From Saccharofermentans sp. (GTDB taxonomy: Bacteria; Bacillota; Clostridia; Saccharofermentanales; Saccharofermentanaceae), in assembly GCA_024691325.1 (NCBI GenBank), contig JAILNR010000003.1:1-64000 (forward strand): a stretch of 64,000 bases of DNA, in the 5' to 3' direction. The translations under genes were made by a program, and so were the position numbers. The first letter of the stretch is position 1. Each line of letters starts with the position of its first letter. Below, piece after piece: positions 35,319 through 44,285 of the stretch. The notes under the pieces were generated by a model that saw only the letters and a program-made list of their open reading frames with translations, ran no database searches and was not told the DNA's origin.

Positions 35319-36638
35319 TCAGATATACTTGCTGACTACATCTCTAAATATACTAATTACATAAGAGATATCTTCATCTGTAAGCTTTGTGTGAAGCGGT
35401 AGTGAAATCAAGTTTGAATAGTATTCATACGAACAGGAAAAATCGTTAATGTCCCATCCCATGCATTTATAAGCCGTCATCATTGGCAATGGCTTATAGT
35501 GAACATTAGTATTCACCCCTTGCTCTGCCAGTCTTGTAATGATTTCGCGCCGTATCTCATCATTAACGCCGGGAATCCTAACTAAATACAAATGTCCAGA
35601 TGAAATGCAATTATCAGAATAATGAACCAAATGCTCAATCCCAAGGTCATCGCACATGGCATCATATAAGCCAATTATTGTCTTTCTTCTATTAAGTAAA
35701 TCAAGATATCGATCTAGTTGCTTAAGACCAATTGCAGCCATAATATCGGTCATATTACACTTATACCAAGGCCCAACTATATCGTATTCCCAGGCCCCAG
35801 CTTTGGTCTTAGCCAAAGCATCCTTGCTCTGACCATGTAAAGAAAGCAACTGATACATATGGTAGATTTCTGCATTATCAACTCCATTGAACGGAAGCCA
35901 GGTAGCTGCGCCACCTTCTGCTGTTGTAAAATTCTTTACAGCATGAAAACTAAAGCTTGAGAAATCTGCAATTGCACCGCAATTCTTCCATGTGCCGCTT
36001 ATCTTTCTAGAAGCCCCAAGACTATGGGCACAATCCGCAACTATAGCTATCCTTCCAAGAGATTTCTGAAGTCTTGATGAAAGATCTCCCAGTGCAGTAC
36101 CATCTGATTCTTTTGGAGTAAACAAAGATTTCTTTCTTTCAACTATACTTGTAATTCGATCATAATTACAAACTATACCAGCCAAATCTACTGCAACTAT
36201 AGCTTTCGTTTTTTCTGTAATTGCATTCTCCAGCTTGTCGTAATCCATTTCCGGCATATGTGAATTTGCATCGCCATCTTTTTGAATATCAACAAACTTT
36301 ATAGTACCACCACAGTGAACAACAGCAGATGCCGTAGCGGTATATGTATACGCAGGAACAATTACTTCATCTCCTGCAGAGATGCCCCAAATTCTTAAAT
36401 TGAGTTCTTCTGCTGCTGTAGCAGAGTTTAAACATACCACTTTGTTATTCCAACTATCAATATCTGACTCTGTATCAACATCAGTCTTACCAGTTTTAAT
36501 ATAAGCTGCAAGCCGACGCTCAAGTAGCTTAGTTCTGGGACCTGTGGTAATCCAACCAGAACGAAGAGCTTCACATACTTCAGAAATCTCAGCTTCACTA
36601 ATATCTGGCGGACTAAAACTAATCGAACGTTTTTCCAT
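35319..36638 (-). CDS. DegT/DnrJ-type sugar aminotransferase (PglE/Pse-like)
   Basis: 439 residues from the ATG at 36638, which has AGGTG upstream. PLP enzyme with ISFSPPDISEAEISEVCEAL, SGWITTGPRTKLLERRLAAY, AYTYTATASAVVHCGG, DCAHSLGA and the PLP Lys235 in SFHAVKNFTTAEGGA. It lies 17 bp after the 4,6-dehydratase gene and probably aminates C4 of the 4-keto-6-deoxy product. An insertion of about 25 residues (KTDVDTESDIDSWNNK) near residue 55 is unusual but seen in some longer members. It is not closely related to the WbpE-like protein at 28248. Confidence 0.88.
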   Translation of the reverse strand: MEKRSISFSPPDISEAEISEVCEALRSGWITTGPRTKLLERRLAAYIKTGKTDVDTESDIDSWNNKVVCLNSATAAEELNLRIWGISAGDEVIVPAYTYTATASAVVHCGGTIKFVDIQKDGDANSHMPEMDYDKLENAITEKTKAIVAVDLAGIVCNYDRITSIVERKKSLFTPKESDGTALGDLSSRLQKSLGRIAIVADCAHSLGASRKISGTWKNCGAIADFSSFSFHAVKNFTTAEGGAATWLPFNGVDNAEIYHMYQLLSLHGQSKDALAKTKAGAWEYDIVGPWYKCNMTDIMAAIGLKQLDRYLDLLNRRKTIIGLYDAMCDDLGIEHLVHYSDNCISSGHLYLVRIPGVNDEIRREIITRLAEQGVNTNVHYKPLPMMTAYKCMGWDINDFSCSYEYYSNLISLPLHTKLTDEDISYVISIFRDVVSKYI

Positions 36639-36655
36639 ATACAACACCTGATTCT

Positions 36656-38578
36656 TTACTTCTTATATTTATATGTCTTTACAATCTCAGATACTTTAAC
36701 TCTGATATCATCAGTTTCGGCCTTAGCGGCTGCATCCAAATCTACCAATTGCTTTGAGAACTCGTCATCATCCATAGGGATGGGCTCCGCTACAGAAATT
36801 TCCGGATTCTCTTCAAGCTTACGAAGACCTTCCTCATCCATAAGACGCTCCTCATAGAGCTTCTCACCGGGACGAAGTCCGGTATACTCGACCTTGATAT
36901 CAACATCAGGCACAAGACCGGAAAGCTTAATCATCTTTCTTGCTACATCATCAATCTTTACAGGGGCGCCCATATCAAGAACAAAGATTTCACCGCCACG
37001 TGCATATGCACCTGATTCCATAACCAATGCAACAGCTTCAGGAATGGTCATAAAGTAGCGAATAATGTTTTTATCTGTAACCGTAACGGGACCTCCGGCA
37101 GCAATCTGCTTCTCGAAGATTTTTAAAACAGATCCATTAGAACCAATAACATTACCGAATCTGACAGCAGAGAAATTGGTTCTGGTCTTAATCTCGCCGG
37201 CATCAAACTGCTTCTGTGTACGTCTATCCATCATCTGTATAACCATCTCACAGATTCGCTTGGAAGCGCCCATTACATTAGTCGGGTTAACAGCCTTATC
37301 TGTAGAGATAAGAACGAACCTCTCGACGCCCCACTTAACGGCAGCCTGTGCCATCTTATATGTACCGCCTACATTATTCTTGATTGCTTCATTAGGAGAT
37401 ACTTCCATGAGAGGAACATGCTTATGTGCAGCAGCATGAAAGATAATTTCAGGGTGATACTTCTCCATTACCGCATTAACACGATTGGTGTTACGGACAG
37501 AACCTATAAGGGCAATCATATTAAGCTTATCTCCGTAATTCTCACGAAGTTCACGCTCAATCCAAAATGCGTTGTTCTCATAGATATCAAAGATTATGAG
37601 AAGTTTGGGTTCTGCTTTTGCAATCTGACGGCATAACTCGGAACCAATCGATCCGCCACCGCCTGTTACCATAACAGTCTTTCCGGTAATATACTTGCGA
37701 ATGCTCTCCATGTTAGCCTTAACAGGATCTCTGCCAAGCAAGTCTTCTATCTGAACATCTCTTAATGAACTAACCTTAACGGAACCTTCGATCATCTGAT
37801 AGATTCCGGGGATAACACGAACCTTACAGCCCGTTGCAGAACAGATATCAAGAATATCCTTCTTATCAACACCGCGTGCATCGGGGATTGCAAAGACAAT
37901 CTCGTCGATCTCATACTTAACAGCCATTCTCGGAATGTCATTACGGTTACCTACGATGGGAACACCATCAAGTGTTCTTCCCTTCTTTATGGGGTTATCG
38001 TCGATAGCACATCTAACCTTCGCATTAAGGTGATGGCTCATCATGTACTCGTGAATAACTTCCTTACCACAGGAACCAGCGCCGATAATCATTACATTAG
38101 AACGGCCTTTATTTGAACGGATCGTTGAATTAGAGACAAACCGGATGAATCTATATCCAAATCTAAGTGCTGTCGTTCCGGCAAAACCGAATATAATACC
38201 CATTACCCATACCGAGATAGGAATATTACGAATACCGTCAGCCTTATAATCAAAGAAACAATATACGACGCTGGAAACGGCTATGACTATCCAAGCGATG
38301 ATAAGTCTTTCCAATTCATATATCGAAGCAAATCTCCAGATACTGTGATAAAGCCTTAATATGAAAAACAGAATAACTGCCGATAAGGCTACAAAAGGAA
38401 TTACCGTGAGAAATGCCCTCAAATACAGATCAATTATCGTAGAGAAATCAAATTCAAATCTCAAGACAAAGGCAACAGAGAAACTGATAGCTATTATTAA
38501 AATATCAAGTAATGCTATTACTGCTGAACGTATTATCCATTTTCTTGGATTTGCTGTTTGAACACCTGTATTATCCAT
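36656..38578 (-). CDS. Membrane UDP-HexNAc 4,6-dehydratase (WbpM/PglF/CapD-like)
   Basis: 640 residues, the long form. Four N-terminal helices (residues 12-130), a Rossmann-like domain (IIGAGSCGKEVIHEYMM, about 165) and a C-terminal SDR domain with VTGGGGSIGSELCRQ near 305, HAAAHKHVPLMEVSPNEA, and STDKAVNPTNVMGASKR near 430. As in WbpM and PglF, Met replaces the usual catalytic Tyr before the Lys. It converts UDP-GlcNAc to the 4-keto-6-deoxy sugar. Followed by its aminotransferase. This is the conserved upstream end of the locus and has higher G+C than the genes at 15-36 kb. Confidence 0.93.
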   Translation of the reverse strand: MDNTGVQTANPRKWIIRSAVIALLDILIIAISFSVAFVLRFEFDFSTIIDLYLRAFLTVIPFVALSAVILFFILRLYHSIWRFASIYELERLIIAWIVIAVSSVVYCFFDYKADGIRNIPISVWVMGIIFGFAGTTALRFGYRFIRFVSNSTIRSNKGRSNVMIIGAGSCGKEVIHEYMMSHHLNAKVRCAIDDNPIKKGRTLDGVPIVGNRNDIPRMAVKYEIDEIVFAIPDARGVDKKDILDICSATGCKVRVIPGIYQMIEGSVKVSSLRDVQIEDLLGRDPVKANMESIRKYITGKTVMVTGGGGSIGSELCRQIAKAEPKLLIIFDIYENNAFWIERELRENYGDKLNMIALIGSVRNTNRVNAVMEKYHPEIIFHAAAHKHVPLMEVSPNEAIKNNVGGTYKMAQAAVKWGVERFVLISTDKAVNPTNVMGASKRICEMVIQMMDRRTQKQFDAGEIKTRTNFSAVRFGNVIGSNGSVLKIFEKQIAAGGPVTVTDKNIIRYFMTIPEAVALVMESGAYARGGEIFVLDMGAPVKIDDVARKMIKLSGLVPDVDIKVEYTGLRPGEKLYEERLMDEEGLRKLEENPEISVAEPIPMDDDEFSKQLVDLDAAAKAETDDIRVKVSEIVKTYKYKK

Positions 38579-38585
38579 AAGTTAA

Positions 38586-40007
38586 TTAAACTATTATCGC
38601 TCCAATTATAGTCTTACCTGAGTTGTTAAGAAGTTCGATCTGCTCCCTAACCCTCTTCTTCTCAGATTCCCCGCGCTGCTCAACAATGACAATGCCATCG
38701 TAAGAAGAAACATCTCTAAGAATATCCGGATTCTCGAAGACATTAAGCCTAACATCTCCAGAAAGTTTAAGATCCTTGATTTTTTTCTTAACTTCATCAT
38801 TTGCAACTGTTCCTGTAATAAGAATCTTTGCCTTGTCCAAAGTAAGATTTCTGACGTTAGCTGAGATGATGCTATCAGAATTTGCCTGAGTCAACTTATT
38901 ATCATCTTCTGTAAGTCTATCAAGCAAAGAAACAAATGCAGATTTATTTCCACTCGGCTTACAAACACCAATTTTCTTAATCCCACTAAACATAGAAAAA
39001 AACTGATTCTGTGAAACCATCTTGTGACCGAACATGTATATAAGCGCATAGAAAGCGATAATCAAAAAAGCTCCAACAATCAGACCAATTGCACCAAACT
39101 GTGCAATTGACTTCAACGAAGATGAACCCGTATCCACAGATGATGGATCATAAAACGCACTACGATCAGATATACCGAGCTGTTTAGCTAAATTATCAAG
39201 GATGTTGTTCTCGTTATTAATCTGAACCTGTAAATTGTTCAAATAATTAACAGTATCATATTGAGAAGTTCTAACATTTGTATCTGCAGTTAATTCATTT
39301 TGTCTTCCCGCCAAAGAAACGGTGTGATTTGCTACCGAATCACAGATATCTGCTGATACATTGTCTATCTCGGTAAGAATAAAATCAGTAAGCGCAAAAG
39401 TGAACTCAGTATCTAAACCTACAACCTTGATATTCATAACGAGAATTTGGTTATCTTCAAGAATCGACACTTCATCAAATGATTCATCGACAGTGATAAG
39501 TTCGCCAATTGTGTAACGCGAATAACCAAAAGCTTCAGAGGCTTCATCTAGATAACTGCCATGGAGAATATCATACTTATATGCTGCAAAGACAGCTTCA
39601 AGAGATCCTCCTGGCTGATTACCTGTCAAAGATATCACTACCTGAGCATTAGACTCAGCTACGTTGGCAGGATCCACCTGCATCAGGATAGATTCAGATA
39701 AGTATCTGTTACGAACTTCCACCTGATTTGAAAGGGATTCTATGCTCTGCATCACGCTTCTTGCCTGATTAACTTTTGTGGAACGTGCAGAATACTCGTC
39801 GTCAGTCTCACCAGGAAGACGTTCATCCAAATTAAGTACGTTTGTCACTATAGTATCGCCTGCACTTCTGTTCTTAAACCACGCATAACCGATACCTGCT
39901 GCAGCACATACAACTGCAACTATAATAATTACTAGTGATTTCTTCAGGACATAACAAAAAAGATCTTTAATATCGATCTCAACAGGTTGATTAGAGCTCT
40001 GATCCAT
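38586..40007 (-). CDS. Wzz/YveK-like chain-length protein with degenerate C-terminal kinase-like domain
   Basis: 473 residues. TM1 at about 21-43, an extracytoplasmic helical region to about 300, TM2 at 302-327 (FGAIGLIVGAFLIIAFYALI). After TM2 comes a 133-residue domain that follows the BY-kinase order: KILITGTVANDEVKKKIKDL where the Walker A strand and loop should be, then YDGIVIVEQRGESEKKRVRE and GKTIIGAIIV like the last strands. The GxxxxGK[ST] loop is absent, so it cannot bind ATP as BY-kinases do. No separate tyrosine kinase or phosphatase gene is in the locus. First gene of the leftward transcription unit. Confidence 0.83.
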   Translation of the reverse strand: MDQSSNQPVEIDIKDLFCYVLKKSLVIIIVAVVCAAAGIGYAWFKNRSAGDTIVTNVLNLDERLPGETDDEYSARSTKVNQARSVMQSIESLSNQVEVRNRYLSESILMQVDPANVAESNAQVVISLTGNQPGGSLEAVFAAYKYDILHGSYLDEASEAFGYSRYTIGELITVDESFDEVSILEDNQILVMNIKVVGLDTEFTFALTDFILTEIDNVSADICDSVANHTVSLAGRQNELTADTNVRTSQYDTVNYLNNLQVQINNENNILDNLAKQLGISDRSAFYDPSSVDTGSSSLKSIAQFGAIGLIVGAFLIIAFYALIYMFGHKMVSQNQFFSMFSGIKKIGVCKPSGNKSAFVSLLDRLTEDDNKLTQANSDSIISANVRNLTLDKAKILITGTVANDEVKKKIKDLKLSGDVRLNVFENPDILRDVSSYDGIVIVEQRGESEKKRVREQIELLNNSGKTIIGAIIV

Positions 40008-40046
40008 ATATTAAATAGTGCCTCTTTATATATTATTAGCGATAGA

Positions 40047-40074
40047 ATTATATCATTAAACTCATTAGTTTCAA
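40047..40074 (-). promoter_or_regulatory. Sigma-70-type promoter for the polysaccharide operon
   Basis: On the minus strand TTGAAA (40074-40069) and TATAAT (40052-40047) are separated by 16 bp, a close match to the vegetative consensus. It lies about 40 bp before the Wzz-like start codon. An AAAGAGG ribosome site is between them. The next gene upstream ends at 40089, so this is the first obvious promoter for the 26-kb leftward gene run. Confidence 0.65.
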
Positions 40075-40088
40075 AAATAAAGGGGCTT

Positions 40089-41213
40089 TCAGTTCAATCT
40101 GACAAACCTAACAATCAGTATGATAATCATCAAATGAGGGACAAATGTCCATAGACTTGAGAAGAACAAAGAGGGTTTCTTCAGTCTGAAAGCAGCAATA
40201 ATGAACCAGGTTCCCATAACGATTGGAGACATGATAAGCCCCATAGTGGTAGCTGAGATAGAGGACAGAGCCATAACGAAAATCAGAAACTGCCTGTAGA
40301 TCAGTCCCGTATTGGTCAATATATTATTAGTCTCGGCTTTCTCAGTAAGGAATATGAAAGTATAGATAAAAAGAGCCGGCAACAGTATAGTGAAGCAATC
40401 AGACTTACTGTTGTATATCCATAACGTTACTCGCCTGCTCATCGTATAGTACGAGATATGTCCAAATTCAATAAGGATAGCGTAGAAGAACATGAACAGG
40501 GACTTCATCTCAATCATCTTGACACCATCTTTCTCATCTCCGAAAAGGAACATACCGATTCTCCAAGTGATGAGGTAGTGTATAGGAAGATAGAATACCG
40601 GAATAACCGTCTTACAAAGAATCAAAGGATGCAATCCGGTAAGGATAGATATAGAACCTAAGAAAGGATAATACGAAGTAAATACATACTTATAATTGAT
40701 TTCAGATAATGGTGTAAGATCCGCCTGGCCTGACCAGGTTTTTGTATAAATGGCATTCGTATCAACGAAATCTGTAACCATCCTAATATAAGTTACATCA
40801 TCTCCATATATCCATGGCTCCTTGAACACATAGACATACAACTCATAGAGTATTATTATCAGGGCTCCCAGAAAGAACGGATTCTTGAGGTATTTGAAAT
40901 CCGGCTTCCTGAGTGCTAAGAAGTCCTTCTTTTCGCTTGCCTTTACAAAACGGATAGCTGCTCCGCCTATTGCAAGTGCACTAATAGTAATAGCACCGAC
41001 AGCCGTCAGTGTCCTTGATGACCACGCATTCAGTATAGCCGGGATGTAACAAAGGAAGAATACAGCCTGAACGGCTGCGAAACCAATGATATATCTGTCG
41101 ATATTCTTCTTAATTCCGAGTCCGGCGCCCAAGCCCAGAGGCCAGATCAAGAATACCAGCAGAAGTGCCGGTATGGATTTTAAGAACATAATTATGGTTT
41201 CAGCGGTGATCAT
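40089..41213 (-). CDS. Polytopic membrane protein, possibly DUF6077-like
   Basis: 374 residues with about 9-10 hydrophobic segments. A loop near residue 150 reads WIYGDDVTYIRMVTDFVDTN, followed by NYKYVFTSYYPFLGSISILT. That GDD-x-x-Y loop early in a hydrophobic protein recalls the DUF6077 membrane proteins of Lachnospiraceae, but those are usually longer, so this could be a short member. It ends at VRFVRLN with no C-terminal soluble domain. Probably an envelope-glycan protein by location. Family name is tentative. Confidence 0.6.
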   Translation of the reverse strand: MITAETIIMFLKSIPALLLVFLIWPLGLGAGLGIKKNIDRYIIGFAAVQAVFFLCYIPAILNAWSSRTLTAVGAITISALAIGGAAIRFVKASEKKDFLALRKPDFKYLKNPFFLGALIIILYELYVYVFKEPWIYGDDVTYIRMVTDFVDTNAIYTKTWSGQADLTPLSEINYKYVFTSYYPFLGSISILTGLHPLILCKTVIPVFYLPIHYLITWRIGMFLFGDEKDGVKMIEMKSLFMFFYAILIEFGHISYYTMSRRVTLWIYNSKSDCFTILLPALFIYTFIFLTEKAETNNILTNTGLIYRQFLIFVMALSSISATTMGLIMSPIVMGTWFIIAAFRLKKPSLFFSSLWTFVPHLMIIILIVRFVRLN

Positions 41214-41225
41214 AGGGAGATTTTA

Positions 41226-41519
41226 TCACATTATTTCTTTATACCGCTCCAGCAGATAATATATCCCGTCCTCCGACAGGACGCCGCGCTTTAACGACTT
41301 GGGGAGTTTGCCTTCCTCATCAAGCTTAAGATCCTCTTTCCATTCAGGACTTGTGTAGTAGGCTTCGAGCTTGGCGATGTCCGGCTGAAGCTGCTTATAT
41401 TCTTCTAACGCTGCCTCGAGCTTATCCATAACGGCGGTCGCTCTGGTAAGGATCTCTTCCATCCCGGTTATTCGTTCTTCTGCTGCTTTTGTGTTCTTCT
41501 TTGATATATCAGGCCTCAC
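41226..41519 (-). CDS. DUF4298 protein
   Basis: 97 residues, starting at a GTG directly after the stop of the LtaS-like gene. A coiled-coil-like helix (ERITGMEEILTRATAVMDKL) is followed by LEAYYTSPEWKEDLKLDEEG and LPKSLKRGVLSEDGIYYLLE. The YYxSxxWxxD and GVLSEDxIYxLL motifs define DUF4298, a small cytoplasmic family of unknown role. The 1-bp separation implies cotranslation with the gene upstream. Confidence 0.85.
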   Translation of the reverse strand: MRPDISKKNTKAAEERITGMEEILTRATAVMDKLEAALEEYKQLQPDIAKLEAYYTSPEWKEDLKLDEEGKLPKSLKRGVLSEDGIYYLLERYKEIM

Positions 41520-41520
41520 T

Positions 41521-43197
41521 TTACCCCGAAGGCATTATTCCATTTCGACTTGTTAGGGCGAGGTAACTCTCTATGTACTCCATATACTCTTCGTTCTCTT
41601 CTTCTGTAAGGTTGCGAAGATCCCCGTCTCCCGTATAGCAGCTCCAGTCGCTGTCAGGCACACAGAAGACTCTCTCGACGAAGCTGTTGCGCGACTGCTG
41701 GAACAGCGAAGTTCCGAGGAAGTAGTTGGGTGAATCAATATCGAGATAATCCATTATCGTTGGCGCGAGATCAAGCGAATTACGTCCATCGGCATCGATG
41801 GTCTCCGGCGTGATGCCGTCGTAGTAGAAGATAAGCGGTATCTTGTCGCAGAATGCATGGTCTCTCTCGTAATCAGGATAGAAAGTGAGAATATACTCAT
41901 CGTCAACATAGGTCGCATGATCTGCCGTAAAGACTATGAGTGTGTTCTCCATAAGTCCGGAATCACGAAGCCTGTCCATAAATTCACCGAAGGCCCAGTC
42001 GCAGTAACGGAATCTGTTAAGAAGACGGTTGGACCCGTCACCGAACTCATGCGAGGGCGAGTCGTTGCCGACATGCGTGCCGAAGGTATATGCAGCGACG
42101 AACTGCGGGGTGCCGTTCTCCTCACCCTCCGACAGACTCTCGAAGACAAGGTTGTAAGTCTCTTCATCAGACAGTATATAGTCCTCTACCCCGCCGCTCG
42201 TGAGTGTGTCGAATCCGAAGCTTGCAAGGTAGTCAGTAAATATCTGATTCTGCGGTTCAGGATTAACGAATGTCGTCTCATAACCGTAACTGCTCATTAC
42301 ACTTTGCAGCGAGACAAGAAGATTCGTGTCACCGTTATTGTACTGATGTGACGAATAAAGCTGTCCGATGATGCCTCTGAAGGTAGCCGCAGTATGGTCG
42401 TAGTAGTTCTCGAAGTGAAGTCCGTTCTCCATGTAATAAGTGACATTAGGCATTATATTCCTCTCGTCGCGGATCACATTCATGGATAAGCCCTCGGTAA
42501 AGATGAGAACGATATTAGGTTCGTAAGGAAGACCGTCCGGAGGAACGATGCCGTCGCCCACGGACTCGGAATAGAACTCGGCAAGAAGCTCCGCCGCATC
42601 TTCATCATTGTTCATCAGGTTGCGGATCCTGTCTTCAGTCTGATTCTTGATCTGTATCTTCTCGATAAGCCAGATAAGATTCGCATAAGGTGAATAATCC
42701 TCGAGCATATAAGGGACCCAGCCTACCGTAAGAAGACAGATAAGAGACAGTATCCCGCTTCGTTTCACAAAGTCGATCTTGAAGTTTTTGACCGGAAGGA
42801 AGATCACAATAAGCGAGAGTGCGATCATAAGACCGTACTGCACAGCTCTGCCCTTGATGGCCTCGATCGAATCGAGGTTCGTGAGCATGATAAGAAGCAC
42901 ATAGTCACCGGTAAAGAACAAGACAAGCGACTGCAGATAGACTGTCAGCATCAGTATGACGCCCAGGAACCAGGCCACAATGGTATTCCAGAAAGAGATC
43001 AGGTTTGTTATGAGAAATACGATCAGGCACTCAGCCAGCACCGCGAAAGCGAACACAAGATTGCCGTTAAGTCTTACCGCAAAAAGCGCGAAGACAATAG
43101 GAAGGATGAACTTGACCAGCGTAAACACGCGGAATACCCGGTCACGTTTAACGGTTCTATCCGTTCGTAAGAAGTTTCCGCTGTCCGGGGTTTCCAT
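41521..43197 (-). CDS. LtaS-like sulfatase-fold membrane phosphotransferase
   Basis: 558 residues. Five N-terminal helices (about 20-165) precede a sulfatase-fold domain. VLIFTEGLSMNVIRDE supplies the first metal Glu, Thr272 in HTAATFRGIIGQ sits at the nucleophile position, GTHVGNDSPSHEFG and the metal-binding FTADHATY and RDHAFCDKIPLIFYY follow. This layout is that of LTA synthases and phosphoglycerol or phosphoethanolamine transferases, which move a phospho-head group from a phospholipid to a glycan outside the cell. Start overlaps the acyltransferase gene by 41 bp. Which head group is moved is unknown. Confidence 0.85.
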   Translation of the reverse strand: METPDSGNFLRTDRTVKRDRVFRVFTLVKFILPIVFALFAVRLNGNLVFAFAVLAECLIVFLITNLISFWNTIVAWFLGVILMLTVYLQSLVLFFTGDYVLLIMLTNLDSIEAIKGRAVQYGLMIALSLIVIFLPVKNFKIDFVKRSGILSLICLLTVGWVPYMLEDYSPYANLIWLIEKIQIKNQTEDRIRNLMNNDEDAAELLAEFYSESVGDGIVPPDGLPYEPNIVLIFTEGLSMNVIRDERNIMPNVTYYMENGLHFENYYDHTAATFRGIIGQLYSSHQYNNGDTNLLVSLQSVMSSYGYETTFVNPEPQNQIFTDYLASFGFDTLTSGGVEDYILSDEETYNLVFESLSEGEENGTPQFVAAYTFGTHVGNDSPSHEFGDGSNRLLNRFRYCDWAFGEFMDRLRDSGLMENTLIVFTADHATYVDDEYILTFYPDYERDHAFCDKIPLIFYYDGITPETIDADGRNSLDLAPTIMDYLDIDSPNYFLGTSLFQQSRNSFVERVFCVPDSDWSCYTGDGDLRNLTEEENEEYMEYIESYLALTSRNGIMPSG

Positions 43198-44284
43198 TTC
43201 GGTGCACCGCTTTCAACACTAACGTCTTTAACCAGTAGTATATCTCAACCACTGCCAACGAACTTACGAATAACAATCCCATCTTAGCAAGATGGACAAG
43301 AATTATAGAGGAATACTTATCACTCAAGTGTGCTGTGATCTTATCGATAAGCCCGAGATTAGTAAGTCTCGCTAGTACGAGCATATGCACGAAATACACC
43401 GGCATAGACACGCGTCCCAGGTGGAGAACGATCTTACGTATCACCTTCTTATCAAGAAGCCCCTTTATCCCGTATGCGAATAATACCAGGCAGAAAGCAT
43501 TCAAAATGCCGAATGAGGAAAACCAGTACAACAGATGGATCGAACCGCCCTCCAGTGTAATGTTGTACTGAAGCCGGCATCTTACAAGATTGACAATAAA
43601 AAAGCCGATAAGCCCGAGCAGACTGCAGACAGGGTTATACTCGAACAAGTCTTTCATGGAATAAACGGCATATCCGATCAGGACGATGAACATTCCGCCC
43701 AAAGCACCGTTGAACGGTGCGTGCGAGAAACCGGCCAGATCGTTCATTCCGATATCATTTACAACAATGATTCCGAACAGAATGCCGGCCATTATGAGTA
43801 AGTTCTTCTTCCCCTTAGCTACATTTACCACACCGTTAAGCGCGGGAAAAAACAGGATAATGATCATGTAGCTGTACAGGAACCAGAAGTGGCGGTCATA
43901 CTTTACCACAGGCGCCCATTTAAGAAGACCGTTCATCAACAGATTCTGATAGTCGGATAAAGGTCGCGTTAACCCATACAAAATATTATCTGTATCACCT
44001 GCAAGCCAGTCGCCAAAATAGAACATCAGTGCTGTGTATGCGAACATCGGTATCAGCACATGCTTACAAGCTCTGTTTAATACATGGCGGTAGTTGGACT
44101 TGAACAGGAAAAAACCCATGATCATCCAGAATACGGTAACGCCGTCAGCAACAAGACACGATATGCCGACACCAACAGGATTTACCCTGTCGAAATACAC
44201 GGATCCCGCATTAACATGGCATCCGATTACGATGATCATCGCCATTATACGTAAGAATTCAACGCTGGTATCTCTTTTATCCAT
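43157..44284 (-). CDS. Acyltransferase family 3 membrane protein
   Basis: 375 residues with 10 helices. The family-3 hallmark is present at the N-terminus: SVEFLRIMAMIIVIGCHVNA, with the catalytic His of the first helix, then GVTVFWMIMGFFLFKS. RHFWFLYSYMIIILFFPAL is the typical sixth-helix region. These proteins O-acetylate or succinylate glycans using cytoplasmic acyl-CoA. Sandwiched between an LtaS-like enzyme and a kinase-like protein, it probably decorates an envelope polymer. Ends with 41-bp overlap into the LtaS-like gene. Confidence 0.87.
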   Translation of the reverse strand: MDKRDTSVEFLRIMAMIIVIGCHVNAGSVYFDRVNPVGVGISCLVADGVTVFWMIMGFFLFKSNYRHVLNRACKHVLIPMFAYTALMFYFGDWLAGDTDNILYGLTRPLSDYQNLLMNGLLKWAPVVKYDRHFWFLYSYMIIILFFPALNGVVNVAKGKKNLLIMAGILFGIIVVNDIGMNDLAGFSHAPFNGALGGMFIVLIGYAVYSMKDLFEYNPVCSLLGLIGFFIVNLVRCRLQYNITLEGGSIHLLYWFSSFGILNAFCLVLFAYGIKGLLDKKVIRKIVLHLGRVSMPVYFVHMLVLARLTNLGLIDKITAHLSDKYSSIILVHLAKMGLLFVSSLAVVEIYYWLKTLVLKAVHRNGNPGQRKLLTNG

Positions 44285-44285
44285 C

